Source: Salinivenus iranica | GTDB taxonomy: Bacteria > Bacteroidota > Rhodothermia > Rhodothermales > Salinibacteraceae | Direction: 5' to 3' | Assembly: GCA_002894665.1 (NCBI GenBank) | Contig: NCRB01000002.1 | Span: 48,911 to 112,910, forward strand | Length of the DNA stretch: 64,000 nt | Shown: positions 38,837 to 52,670 of the stretch, piece after piece | How the letters are laid out: every line of letters starts with the position of its first letter | How positions within the stretch are numbered: position 1 is the first letter of the stretch | Notes under the pieces: generated by a model | The model's database searches: none | What the model was told of the DNA's origin: nothing | What the model saw: the letters and a program-made list of their open reading frames with translations, nothing else | Position numbers and translations under genes: made by a program

Positions 38837-41072
38837 GTCCTCCCGGCCAAGGGAAGGCCCGCGGACTGACTGCCGCGCCGGGATCCCCCACAACGCCCGG
38901 GTCAGCGTCACGTTGGAAATGGTTGTCGATGGAAGAGGTCGCAAAATGCGCCGTGCCTCCCTTGACCACAAGATAGATCCCGGATCTCCGCTTCGCATCG
39001 CTCACCTCGTCCGGGATGACGTGTAGGCAGGTTCGTAATGGATTCGCCTTTTTCCTCACCACGCTGCCGGTCCCGACCGGCCCCCAGCACCCGTCATCCC
39101 GGCCAAGGGAGGGACCGCGGACCGACCGCCGCGCCGGGATCCATCCCGCCGATTGAATCGAGCGGGCACGGTGGCGCAGTGCCGATGAGTTTGGGCGGTT
39201 GGCAACCTGCCCACTCCCCTCAACCACAAAATGGCTCCCGGATCTTCGTTCGCACGGCTCACTGCGTCCGGGATGACATGTAGGTGTTTTCGGAATGGGC
39301 TTGCCTTGTCCCTCACGACATTGCCGGTCCCGATCGGCCGTTGGTACATGTCATCCCGGCCAACCGAGCGACGCCCGTCGCGAGGGCCGCGCCGGGATCC
39401 ATCCTTCCGTCCGGGATGACCTGCAGATGTGTTCAATGCCTGCGACTGCATCTGTACGGCGGTGCTGGTTGCGGTCGGCGATCAGCACCCGTCTTCCCCG
39501 CCCAGTCGCCAGGAGCCCCTGTGCCCGGATCTGTCCAACCGCCCGAACGACAGGGAGGGGAGGCGCCCCGCAAGCCAACCCCTCAGGGAAGGCGCCCGCC
39601 CCCAGCGAGCAGGCGGCACACCTCCTCGTAGCGGTCCTCCCACGTCGGGTTGTGCTCCCGAATCAGCGACAGCTTCCATTCGCGCCGCCAGCGTTTGAGC
39701 CGCTTTTCGCGGCGCAGGGCCGCGGGCATCGTGTCGTGTTCTTCGATGTGCACCAACCGCGTGAGGTTGTATTGTGCCGCAAACTGGGAGCCGCGCCCCT
39801 CTTTGTGACGACGGATCCGCTCGATGGGATCGCTGGTGACGCCGACGTAGAGGGTCCCGTTCGGCTTGTTGGTGAGAATGTAGACGTAGCCGCGAGTGGC
39901 CATGGCACGGAATGGGTCGGAGGATGACGGGTAGGTGTATTCGTAGTAGGCTTGCCTCATCTCTCACGAGACTGCCGGCTCCGTCCGGCCCCCGGCACTC
40001 GTCATCCCGGCCAAGGCTCCTCCAGGGGCCGCTGCGCCGGGATCCATCCACCCGCCGGGGATGGGCGCACGCCGTCGGTGGCTGCCGGGGCTTTCTGGCG
40101 ATCGAATGACGGCTCGGTTCCTTCATCCACTGAATAGATCCCGGATCTTCGTTCGCACAGCTCACTCCGTCCGGGATGACGTGTAGGTATGTTCGGAAGG
40201 GGCTTGCCGTGTCCCTCACGATACTGCCGGCTCCGAACGACCACAAGCACCTGTCCTCCCGGCCAAGGCTCCGACAGGGGCCGCCGCGCCGGGATCCATC
40301 CACCCGCCGGGGATGGGCGCACGCCGTCGGTGGCTCCCGGGGCTTTCTGGCAGTCGAACAACGGCTCGGGTCTTTCATCCACTGAATAGATGCCGGATCT
40401 TCGTTCACACGGCTCACGTCGTCCGGGATGACATGTAGGTGTGTTCGGAAGGGGCTTGCCGTGTCCCTCACGACATTGCCGGTCCCGACCGGCCCCCAGC
40501 ACCCGTCATCCCGGCCAAGGGAGGGACCACGGACCGACCGCCGAGCCGGGATCCATCCCACCGATTGAATCGAGCGGGCGCGCCGGCACACTGCCGATGC
40601 GTTTCGGACGTTGGGAACCCGCCTGCCCTTTTCAATTGCCGGATAGAGCCCGGATCTCCGCGTCGCACCCCAGGAGTACTCGTTCCCTTCGGTCACAGCG
40701 CTCCGTCCGGGATGACGCGTAGGTAGGTTCGAAATGGGCCCGCCTCATCCTTCACGACACCGCCGGCTCCGCTCGGCCCCTGGCACATGTCATCCCGGCC
40801 AACCGAGCGACGCCCGTCGCGAGGGCCGAGCCGGGATCCATCCCGCCGATTGAATCGAGCGGGCACGGGGCGCAGTGCCGATGCGTTTGGGCAGTTGGAA
40901 ACCTGCCGGCTCCCCTCAACCGCCGGATCAATTACTGCTGTGAACTCGCTCTGCTCGTTTACGGATCTTCGTTCGCACAGCTCACTCCGTCCGGGATGAC
41001 GTGTTGGTATGTTCGGAAGGGGCTTGCCGTGTCCCTCACGACACTGCCGATCCCGATCGGGACGCGCCCAGG
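38837..41072. repeat. Tandem array of inverted-end repeat units with 72-bp linkers
   Basis: Cores start with GTCATCCCGG (twice GTCCTCCCGG) and end with CCGGGATGAC: 38837-39020, 39093-39277, 39350-39420 (short), 40001-40180, 40253-40432, 40505-40716 and 40789-41000. A further degenerate unit, about 39491-39928, contains the GIY-YIG gene. Linkers at 39021, 39278, 39929, 40181, 40433 and 40717 are each 72 bases and share GGCTTGCC, CACGACA and CTGCCGG; a last one begins at 41001. Cores also share GCCGGGATCCATCC and CCGGATCTTCG. Open frames here other than the GIY-YIG gene are translations of the repeat and not genes. Confidence 0.9.
39583..39903 (-). CDS. Small GIY-YIG endonuclease inside a repeat unit
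   Basis: 106 residues from MATRGYVYILTNKPNG; an upstream ATG would read into repeat sequence. GYVYIL and LYVGVT form the GIY-YIG core, with Arg29/His33 of the catalytic helix, and AALRREKRLKRW plus REHNPTWED typical of the small UvrC-like (URI/COG2827) group. The gene is flanked on both sides by repeat units and sits where a non-coding core would be expected. Association with the array as a mobile or repeat-related nuclease is inference. Confidence 0.85.
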   Translation of the reverse strand: MATRGYVYILTNKPNGTLYVGVTSDPIERIRRHKEGRGSQFAAQYNLTRLVHIEEHDTMPAALRREKRLKRWRREWKLSLIREHNPTWEDRYEEVCRLLAGGGRLP

Positions 41073-41156
41073 AGCCCCCACCTGAACCCACCGGAGCCCC
41101 TCCGCGTTGAGCCGCCACGCCTCTCCGCACTCTCGCCCCGCAGTCCGTTCCCGTTC

Positions 41157-42701
41157 ATGTTCATCCCCAGCGCCCTGCTGAAACAACTCTACACCTTCGG
41201 CAGCCTCGAGAATACCGACCGGGGCGTCGAGTTTGCCCTCAAGAACCGACTCAAGGATGCGACCCTCACGGAGCTGCTCGACGTAACGATCGACGGGGAA
41301 TCCGTGCCCCGAGGACGCATCCACCTGTTTATGGGGGACGGCGACACGTACGCGGCCGACACGCTGGGCGGCGACACCACTCTCGACTTTCCGCTGAAGC
41401 GCACGCTGCACCTGCGCGTCCGGCGCCCACCGCTGGATCCGGGCAAGCACCAAATTGAACTGTCCTTCCGTGCCCAGCCGTTCGGCGAGTTGAGCTTTGC
41501 GGTCGAGGACTCGATCTCGGAGCCGGACGACGAGATTCCCCGCATCCCCCGCACGACGGACGACGACTACAGCGACGCCATCATCGAGGAACGACAGCAG
41601 TTTGTGGAGGAGTACAGCGGCGCCGAACTGGAGCACGTGCCCCGCTATTCCTTCGACCCGCACGTCACGAAGGGCAACATCGAAAACTTCACCGGCGTCG
41701 CCCAAATTCCCCTCGGCTTTGCCGGGCCGCTCACGGTGAACGGCGAACACGCGCAGGACAATTTCCTCATTCCCCTCGCCACGTCCGAAGGCACGCTCGT
41801 GGCCTCTTACAACCGGGGCATCAAGGCGTGCAACCTGAGCGGCGGCGTGAAGTCGACCATTGTGAACGACTGCATGCAGCGCGCGCCGGTGTTCGTCTTC
41901 CGCGACGCCCGCGAGGCGCGCGACTTCACCCACTGGGTGGACGCGCACACCGACGACATCCGCGAGGAAGCCGAGGCGACCTCCAGCGTCGCCAAGATGC
42001 TCTACATCGACCAGTACCAGTCGAATAAGTTTGCGTACCTGCGCTTCAACTACGAGACGGGAGACGCGGCGGGGCAGAACATGGTGGGGCGCGCCACCTT
42101 TGCCGCCTGCGGCTGGATCATGGACCAGTACCCGGAGCCGATCCAACACTTCTACCTGGAGTCGAACTTTGCGACCGACAAGAAGGCCTCACAGGTGAAT
42201 GTGATGAAGACGCGCGGAAAGCGGGTCACCGCCGAGGCCACCATCGACCGCGACGTGCTGATCCAGCACATGCGGGTGGAGCCCGAGAGCCTGCACTACC
42301 ACTGGAACGTGTCGACCGTCGGCGCCTTCCTCTCCGGTGCCCACAACAACGGCGCGCACTCCCCGAACGCGATCACGGCCATGTTCATCGCCACCGGGCA
42401 GGACGTGGCCAACGTGGCCGAGTCGTCGGCCGGCGTGCTCTACACGGAGCTGTCCGACGACGGCGACCTGCACATCTCGCTCACCATCCCGTCCCTCATC
42501 GTGGCCACCTACGGCGGGGGGACCGGCCTGCCCACCCAGCGCGAGTGCCTGGAGGCCATGGGGTGCTACGGGAAAGGAAAAGTCGAGAAGTTTGCCGAGA
42601 TTGTGGCGGGGGCCGCTCTGGCCGGCGAGCTGTCGCTGGGGGCCGCCATCTCATCGTCCGACTGGGTGTCGAGCCATGAATCGTACGGCCGCAACCGGTA
42701 A
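41157..42701 (+). CDS. Hydroxymethylglutaryl-CoA reductase with N-terminal extension
   Basis: 514 residues from MFIPSALLKQLYTFGS; an in-frame ATG upstream lies in the repeat array. The catalytic domain starts near 165 with ENFTGVAQIPLGFAGPL. LATSEGTLVASYNRG holds the catalytic Glu, NFATDKKASQVN the Lys, and GDAAGQNM the Asp. Class I enzymes use NADPH to make mevalonate for isoprenoids. The first 140 residues, predicted beta-rich (TIDGESVPRGRIHLFMGDGDTYAAD), are not a sterol-sensing domain and I do not recognise them. A second glycosyltransferase follows across an iteron spacer. Confidence 0.88.
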   Translation: MFIPSALLKQLYTFGSLENTDRGVEFALKNRLKDATLTELLDVTIDGESVPRGRIHLFMGDGDTYAADTLGGDTTLDFPLKRTLHLRVRRPPLDPGKHQIELSFRAQPFGELSFAVEDSISEPDDEIPRIPRTTDDDYSDAIIEERQQFVEEYSGAELEHVPRYSFDPHVTKGNIENFTGVAQIPLGFAGPLTVNGEHAQDNFLIPLATSEGTLVASYNRGIKACNLSGGVKSTIVNDCMQRAPVFVFRDAREARDFTHWVDAHTDDIREEAEATSSVAKMLYIDQYQSNKFAYLRFNYETGDAAGQNMVGRATFAACGWIMDQYPEPIQHFYLESNFATDKKASQVNVMKTRGKRVTAEATIDRDVLIQHMRVEPESLHYHWNVSTVGAFLSGAHNNGAHSPNAITAMFIATGQDVANVAESSAGVLYTELSDDGDLHISLTIPSLIVATYGGGTGLPTQRECLEAMGCYGKGKVEKFAEIVAGAALAGELSLGAAISSSDWVSSHESYGRNR

Positions 42702-42711
42702 TTGTGGACGG

Positions 42712-42735
42712 GAGCGTGGGGGCGTGGGAGAGAGA
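42712..42735. repeat. Octamer iteron after the HMG-CoA reductase stop
   Basis: GAGCGTGG, GGGCGTGG and GAGAGAGA follow one another at period 8 just past the stop at 42701. Confidence 0.45.
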
Positions 42736-42778
42736 GCAGAACCGGTACGTCCTCCGCCCCACCGGCCCGTCCACCTTC

Positions 42779-42813
42779 AACGTCCCAACGTTTAACGTTC
42801 TAACGCCCTACGC
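42779..42813. repeat. AAC iteron before the processive GT2 start
   Basis: AAC recurs at 42779, 42787, 42794 and 42802 and TAC at 42809 (steps 8, 7, 8, 7). It ends in AACGCCCTACGC as at 12694-12705, two bases before the start at 42816. Confidence 0.6.
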
Positions 42814-42815
42814 GA

Positions 42816-44333
42816 ATGCTCGCGGCGCTCGAAGTTACCATTCCAGTCCTCTACGCCGTCGCCATCGTGGTGCTCACGGCGTACGGCGGCAACCTGTTGT
42901 GGCTGGCCCTCTTCCACGCCACCGACGAGGAACTCGTCCGCGGCCCCGTCCCCGACCCGAACGCCCTCCCAGAGGCCCCCGACGACTGGCCCGTTGTCAC
43001 CGTGCAGCTGCCCCTCTACAACGAAGCCGAGGTGGCCCAGCGCCTTATCGATGCCTGCGTGGCGCTCGACTACCCGCGCGGGAAACTCGAAATCCAGGTG
43101 CTCGACGACTCGACGGACGCGACGACCCAGCGGGTGGCGGCCCGCGTGGCCCACTGGCAAGAACAGGGGGTCGACATCACCCACGTGCAGCGGGACGACC
43201 GCACCGGGTACAAGGCCGGGGCCCTCGCCAACGGACTGCAGCGTGCCCGCGGCGAGCTCGTCACCATCTTCGACGCCGACTTCGTTCCAAATTCCGACTT
43301 CCTGCGCCGCCTGGTGCCGCGCTTTTTCGACAACGAGGACCTGGGGCTGGTGCAGGCACGATGGGGCCACCTCAACCGGGACGACTCCCTGCTCACGCAG
43401 GTGCAGGCCTTTGGGCTCGACGCCCACTTTGCCATCGAGCAGCACGTGCGCGAGAAAGCCGACTGCTTTATGAACTTCAACGGCACGGCGGGCATCTGGC
43501 GTCGCGACTGCATCGAGGACGCGGGCGGCTGGGAGCACGATACGCTTACCGAAGACCTGGACCTCAGCTACCGCGCCCAGCTGCGCGGGTGGGACTTCAC
43601 CTACGTGCCCACCGTGGAGGCACCCGCCGAACTGCCGCCCGACATGAACGCCCTCCGCTCGCAGCAATTCCGGTGGGCCAAGGGCGGCGTCGAAACGGCC
43701 CTCAAGCTCTGCGGCCGGCTCTGGCGCTCCACCGAGCCGCTACGCACAAAGCTGGCCGGCTCGTTTCACCTCACGGCCCATTTGGCGTTTCCCTTCATTC
43801 TGCTGGCGGCCCTCACCCACGCCCCCCTCCTGCTCCTGAAAAGCCTCGGCCGCGGCCCCGGCGAGCTCTACTTCGCCGTCATGGGCTTCGGGCTGTTTGG
43901 CTTTGCCGGGTTCTTCCTCGCCCAGCTCTTCGCCCAGCGCGAGCTGTACCCCGACTGGCAGCGCCGACTGCGCCTCTTCCCCGTCTTTATGGCGGGCACG
44001 ATGGGGCTCTCGATCAGCAACACGAACGCGTGCTGGCAGGCCCTCCGCGGCACCGACACGGCGTTCCTGCGCACCCCCAAGTACGGCGACGACGCCGGGA
44101 GTGGGTGGTGGCGCAGCCGCTACGCCATCGCCGAGCTGCCGAAGGTCGTGTGGTGGGAGGCCCTGCTGGCCGCGTACTGCACCGCCGGGCTCGGCGTGGT
44201 GGTGGCGCTCGGGGAGTGGGCCGCCGTGCCGTTTCAGGCCCTGTTCGCCGCCGGCTTCCTCCTGGTCACCGTCTCGAACCTCCGCCAGGTGTTCACCGTG
44301 CGGACGGCGGCCCCGGCCTCGTCGTCCGCCTGA
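42816..44333 (+). CDS. Membrane-bound processive GT2 glycosyltransferase
   Basis: 505 residues. One N-terminal helix (about 7-32) precedes the catalytic domain VVTVQLPLYNEAEVAQRLIDA; LDDSTDATT, IFDADFVPNSDFL, LTEDLDLSYRAQ and QQFRWAKGG are the D, DxD, TED and QxxRW motifs of cellulose-synthase-like enzymes. Four or five helices follow (about 310-500). It probably makes a beta-linked glycan or a glycolipid at the inner membrane. Substrate unknown. No bcsB or PilZ partner is nearby. Confidence 0.88.
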   Translation: MLAALEVTIPVLYAVAIVVLTAYGGNLLWLALFHATDEELVRGPVPDPNALPEAPDDWPVVTVQLPLYNEAEVAQRLIDACVALDYPRGKLEIQVLDDSTDATTQRVAARVAHWQEQGVDITHVQRDDRTGYKAGALANGLQRARGELVTIFDADFVPNSDFLRRLVPRFFDNEDLGLVQARWGHLNRDDSLLTQVQAFGLDAHFAIEQHVREKADCFMNFNGTAGIWRRDCIEDAGGWEHDTLTEDLDLSYRAQLRGWDFTYVPTVEAPAELPPDMNALRSQQFRWAKGGVETALKLCGRLWRSTEPLRTKLAGSFHLTAHLAFPFILLAALTHAPLLLLKSLGRGPGELYFAVMGFGLFGFAGFFLAQLFAQRELYPDWQRRLRLFPVFMAGTMGLSISNTNACWQALRGTDTAFLRTPKYGDDAGSGWWRSRYAIAELPKVVWWEALLAAYCTAGLGVVVALGEWAAVPFQALFAAGFLLVTVSNLRQVFTVRTAAPASSSA

Positions 44334-44404
44334 CCCCGCCCTTTCAATCGACCGCCGCGCCTCGTAGTTTTTCCGCTCGCCCTGCTCGCCGTCTCGTCTC
44401 CGCC

Positions 44405-45223
44405 ATGGCTCCGCCCGACCTTCAGGACGCGCTCGACGCCCTCCAGCGCCGCGACCTCGACGCGGCCATTTCCACACTAGAGGAGACCGTCGACACCCTT
44501 CCGGCGCACCCGACGGCCCACGTGCTGCTGGCCCGGGCCTACGAAACCGAGGACCGGTGGGCCGACGCCCTTGCCCACTGGGCCCGGGCGCAGGCCCTGC
44601 TGCCCAACAGCCCCGTCGCCCAGGAAGGAAAGGCCCGCGTCCTCCGCAAAATGGAGTCTGCTGACCCACCGGAGGATGTGCCCCTTCTCCTGGACGTGGT
44701 GGACGCGTCGGATCTCGGGCTGTCGAGACCGGACGACGCAGCCGATCCCGAGACGCCACTGGACGCCCCGTCGGACGCCCCGGACGACTTGGCCGAGCTG
44801 CGGCAGCGGGCCGACGAGGAAGCCCGGCGGGGCGGGGCGCGCTCCGGCCTCTCCGGGCCCCCGGAGCCGTCCGAACTCGGCGGCTCCCCCGACACGCCGG
44901 AGGAACGCGTCGAGCACCTGTCGGACGAGGCACCGGACGACGACCTCGACCACCTCATCGATGAGCTCGAATCGGCCCGCATCGACCCGGACCCCGACGC
45001 AGCCGATGCCCCCGAGCCCGATCTGGAAGACGATGAAGCCGACGACCTCGTCTCCGAAACGCTGGCCCGCATCTACAAGCAACAGGGCCAGTACGGCGAG
45101 GCCGCCCGCGTCTACGACACCCTGGCCGAACAGCAGCCCGACCGGGCCGACGAATTTCGCACACAGGCCGCCGAGATGCGCGAGCAGGCCGAGAACGAGG
45201 ACGTGAGCGATTCCGACACGTAA
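44405..45223 (+). CDS. TPR protein with acidic linker
   Basis: 272 residues from MAPPDLQDALDALQRRD. TPR-like helices lie at about 5-80 (DLDAAISTLEETVDTLPAHPTAHVLLARAYETEDRWADAL) and again at about 220-260 (ETLARIYKQQGQYGEAARVYDTLAEQQPD). Between them is a 110-residue Asp/Glu/Pro-rich stretch, presumably disordered. No signal peptide. A scaffold role is likely; the partner is unknown. anmK follows by 12 bases. Confidence 0.75.
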   Translation: MAPPDLQDALDALQRRDLDAAISTLEETVDTLPAHPTAHVLLARAYETEDRWADALAHWARAQALLPNSPVAQEGKARVLRKMESADPPEDVPLLLDVVDASDLGLSRPDDAADPETPLDAPSDAPDDLAELRQRADEEARRGGARSGLSGPPEPSELGGSPDTPEERVEHLSDEAPDDDLDHLIDELESARIDPDPDAADAPEPDLEDDEADDLVSETLARIYKQQGQYGEAARVYDTLAEQQPDRADEFRTQAAEMREQAENEDVSDSDT

Positions 45224-45235
45224 CCGCGCCACCCC

Positions 45236-46444
45236 ATGGACGCCCTCCGGTCCCTCCGCGACGACTCGCCGACCCGCCTCGTCGGGCTCATGTCGGGCAC
45301 CTCGCTCGACGGCGTGGACGCGGTGTGGGCCACCGTCGAGGGCCACGGCACGGCCCTCTCCGTGACGCAGGAGGCGTTCGCCCACACGCCCTATCCGGAG
45401 GCGCTGCGCACCCGAATCCACGCCGCCGCAACGAACGATGCCTCCGTCCAGGACGTGGCCCGCCTCCACGTCCGCCTCGCCCACGCCTACGCCGACGCGG
45501 TGGACGCCGTGGCGGCCGAAGCGGGCCGCTCGCGTGATGCTCTCGACCTCGTGGGCTGCCATGGGCAGACGGTGCAGCACCTGCCGGACGCCGCCGAGTT
45601 CGCGGGCAAACCGGTGCGCGCCTCCCTCCAGCTCGGCACCCCGTCGCCCCTCGCCACTCTGCTGGACGCGCCGGTGGTGGGCGATTTCCGCGCCGCCGAC
45701 CTGGTGCTGGGCGGGCAGGGCGCTCCGCTCGTCCCCTATTTCGACTACGCCTGCTTTGCGGACCCGGACGAGCCCCGCGGCCTGCTCAACCTGGGCGGCA
45801 TCGCCAACCTCACGGTGCTTCCCGCCGACGCGTCCCGCGACGCCGTGCGCGCCTTCGACACCGGCCCCGCCAACATGGTGCTCGACGCCCTCGCCCGGCG
45901 CCTCGTCGACGCTCCGATGGACCGGGACGGCCAGCGCGCCGCCCAGGGCACGCCCGACCACGACCTCCTGGCCGACCTCCTCTCGCTCGACTACTTCCAC
46001 CGCGAGCCGCCCAAGTCGACCGGACGGGCCGATTTTGGGCCGGGCTTCGTGGACGACCTGCTGGGCGCGGCGCAGTCGCGCGGCCTAAGCGCCGAGGACA
46101 CCCTCGCCACCGCCACCCTCCTCACCGCCGCGTCCGTCTACCAGGCGTACGCCCGCTACATCCGGCCCCAGCAGGCGGTGGAGCGGGTGATCGTGAGCGG
46201 TGGGGGCGTGCACAACGACACGCTGATGCGTATGCTCGCCGACGCCTTCGCCCCCATCCCGGTCGAGTCGATTGCGGCGCACGGCGTGGACCCGGACGCG
46301 AAGGAGGCGCTCTGCTTTGCCGTGCTGGCCCACGAGACCGTGCACGGCGTGCCCACCAGCCTGCCGTCCGTGACGGGGGCCGAGCGGGCGGCCGTGCTGG
46401 GCTCCCTCAGCGTGCCCGCCCGTGAGTCGATGGGGAGGACCTGA
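45236..46444 (+). CDS. anmK: Anhydro-N-acetylmuramic acid kinase
   Basis: 402 residues. VGLMSGTSLDGVDAVWATV is the ATP-binding signature, LVGCHGQTVQHLP the catalytic region and LGGIANLTVLP plus FDTGPANMVLDALARR the substrate region. It opens and phosphorylates 1,6-anhydroMurNAc to MurNAc-6-phosphate during peptidoglycan recycling. MurQ is not in the window. Confidence 0.93.
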   Translation: MDALRSLRDDSPTRLVGLMSGTSLDGVDAVWATVEGHGTALSVTQEAFAHTPYPEALRTRIHAAATNDASVQDVARLHVRLAHAYADAVDAVAAEAGRSRDALDLVGCHGQTVQHLPDAAEFAGKPVRASLQLGTPSPLATLLDAPVVGDFRAADLVLGGQGAPLVPYFDYACFADPDEPRGLLNLGGIANLTVLPADASRDAVRAFDTGPANMVLDALARRLVDAPMDRDGQRAAQGTPDHDLLADLLSLDYFHREPPKSTGRADFGPGFVDDLLGAAQSRGLSAEDTLATATLLTAASVYQAYARYIRPQQAVERVIVSGGGVHNDTLMRMLADAFAPIPVESIAAHGVDPDAKEALCFAVLAHETVHGVPTSLPSVTGAERAAVLGSLSVPARESMGRT

Positions 46445-46646
46445 CGCCCGCCCCTTCTCTGGACTCGGGGCCGCCTCGCGGTCCACTCCGCCGGCGCCTC
46501 CCCTTCTTCTCCCGCCTCATGAATACGCCCGGTGGAGACAAAAAGCCGACGAAGGTGCCAACCATCCCGGCCACGCCGAAAACATGCCTCCGGCGTCGGG
46601 GTACAGCCGTGTCGACACGACCTGGCCCCAAATGCCGCCTGCACTG

Positions 46647-47723
46647 ATGGAGTCTCCCAATCCTGCTTCTCAGCAAACTGACGTCTCCGACGTGGGCGAG
46701 TTCGGCCTCATCGCCCACCTGCGCGACACGCTGGGCGCGCCCGACGACGAGTCGGTCGTGTCCGGCATTGCCGACGACGCGGCCGTCTACCGCGTGGGCG
46801 ACGGCCGGGTGCACCTGCTCACCACCGATCAGCTGGTGGAGGGCATCCACTTCGATCGTGCGTTTATGCCGATGGAGCACCTCGGCTTTAAGGCGCTCTC
46901 GGTGAACGTGAGCGACATCGCGGCGATGAACGCCGAGCCGCGCTACGCCGTCGTCTCGATCGGCCTCTCGCAGCAGGTGTCCGTGGAGATGGTACAGCAG
47001 ATCTACGAGGGCGTGCAGCAGGCGTGCGACGCCTACGACGTGACCGTGGTGGGCGGCGACACGACCAGCAACCACGCGCTCTCGCTTTCCGTGACGGTGG
47101 TGGGCGAGGCCGAGGAAACCGATGTGGTGTACCGCGGGGGCGCCAAGGTGGGAGACAAGCTGTGCGTGACCGGCGACATCGGTGCGTCCTACGCGGGCCT
47201 CAAGGCGCTGGCCCGCAACCGACAGCGCATGGAGGAGCAGGGCGAGGACTTTCAGCCCAACCTCGACCCCTTCTCGTACGTCATCCGGCGCCATCTGGCC
47301 CCGCCCGCCCAGCTGAAGACGGTGCGCGACTGGGCCGCCGCGGGCGTGAAGCCGCACGCCCTCATCGACATCTCCGACGGCCTGGCCTCCGAGATTCACC
47401 ACGTCTGCGAGGCAAGCGGGACGGGCGCCCAACTCTACGAGCCCGCCCTCCCCATCGACCCCGAAACCCGCAACACGGCCACCGACTTCGGCGAGGACGT
47501 GAGCATCTATGCCCTCTTCGGCGGCGAGGACTACGAGCTTCTGTTCACGCTGCCGGAGGACGAACTCGACGCCCTCGATCCGCAGTCGTTCTCCGTGATC
47601 GGCGAGATTACGGAGCCGGAGGACCCGGAGCAGCCCGTGTTCTTCCAGCGCGCCAACGGAGACAACGTCCCCCTCAACCCGGGCGGCTTCGACCACTTCG
47701 GCGACGGCGAGCCGGAGCTGTAG
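46647..47723 (+). CDS. thiL: Thiamine-monophosphate kinase
   Basis: 358 residues from MESPNPASQQTDVSDVGEFGLI; the open frame upstream crosses the spacer. GIADDAAVYRVGDGRVHLLTTDQLVEGIHFD has the Mg and substrate Asp residues. VVGGDTTSNHALSLSVTVVG and IDISDGLASEIHHVCEASG complete the AIR-synthase-like fold, and FGGEDYELLFTL is the C-terminal signature. It makes thiamine pyrophosphate with ATP. It is convergent with the Hpt gene, 23 bases away. Confidence 0.94.
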   Translation: MESPNPASQQTDVSDVGEFGLIAHLRDTLGAPDDESVVSGIADDAAVYRVGDGRVHLLTTDQLVEGIHFDRAFMPMEHLGFKALSVNVSDIAAMNAEPRYAVVSIGLSQQVSVEMVQQIYEGVQQACDAYDVTVVGGDTTSNHALSLSVTVVGEAEETDVVYRGGAKVGDKLCVTGDIGASYAGLKALARNRQRMEEQGEDFQPNLDPFSYVIRRHLAPPAQLKTVRDWAAAGVKPHALIDISDGLASEIHHVCEASGTGAQLYEPALPIDPETRNTATDFGEDVSIYALFGGEDYELLFTLPEDELDALDPQSFSVIGEITEPEDPEQPVFFQRANGDNVPLNPGGFDHFGDGEPEL

Positions 47724-47746
47724 TTCGTCGTTTCGGCTCGGCCGCG

Positions 47747-48106
47747 CTACCCGTCGGCCTGCACGTCGTCTACAATCTCGTGCAGGGCGGGGCGGAGCCG
47801 GTCGATCTCCTTCGTCAGGGCATCGAGGGCCTCCGGCGCGTCCTCGAGGTTTCCTTTTCGCCCAAGCTCTTCGAGCTGCTGGGCGGCCCGGCGGGCCGGA
47901 TGGGCGTGGAGCAGGCCCACCGCCCCCTTCAGTCCGTGGCTCTCCTGCACCAGTTCGTCGGCATCCTCCTCGCGCACCGCCGTCCGAATGGACTCCAGGT
48001 ACGTGGGGCAGTCGTCGAGGAACGTATGGACGAGGGTGTCCAGAAACTCGGGGTCCCCGTCTACGGTGTTCAACAGGGCCGATCGATCAACCGGAGGAGG
48101 AGTCAT
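47747..48106 (-). CDS. Histidine phosphotransfer (Hpt) domain protein
   Basis: 119 residues, one four-helix Hpt domain. ESHGLKGAVGLLHAHPARRAAQQLE carries the phosphorylatable His (about residue 57) and the usual KG turn. It would pass phosphate between a hybrid kinase and a response regulator. No kinase is nearby, so partners are elsewhere. PorX or a PorX-like relay is possible but untested. A perfect 17-bp tandem repeat lies upstream. Confidence 0.88.
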   Translation of the reverse strand: MTPPPVDRSALLNTVDGDPEFLDTLVHTFLDDCPTYLESIRTAVREEDADELVQESHGLKGAVGLLHAHPARRAAQQLEELGRKGNLEDAPEALDALTKEIDRLRPALHEIVDDVQADG

Positions 48107-48129
48107 TGGGAAAAACCACCAGCCAAATC

Positions 48130-48163
48130 AGAAAAGAGGGCATATTAGAAAAGAGGGCATATT
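48130..48163. repeat. Perfect 17-bp tandem duplication upstream of the Hpt gene
   Basis: AGAAAAGAGGGCATATT occurs twice back to back, 24 bases before the Hpt start at 48106. It is AT-rich and could be a duplicated promoter part or paired regulator site. Confidence 0.7.
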
Positions 48164-48317
48164 GTTCGGGACCTCCGCGCCCCAACACGAGGAACAAGGG
48201 GGCTCTCCGTGCGAGGGGACGCACCCGAAATTGTCGTGCCAAGACGTCCCTCCCAGCACGATCCCGATCCCCCAGTCGGTCTACGGAGAGCCGGAGGTCA
48301 TCGGCGGCAGGGGGCGG

Positions 48318-52670
<4,353 letters not shown>

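Noticed and set aside
39482..40696. Long open frames on both strands through 38.8-41.1 kb
   Set aside because: Their translations repeat the same peptides (for example GWIPARR and RDTASPF) because they are frames through the tandem repeat. Only the GIY-YIG gene has family support.
38837..41072. CRISPR array
   Set aside because: Units are about 250 bases with inverted ends and conserved linkers; there are no short direct repeats with unique spacers and no cas genes.
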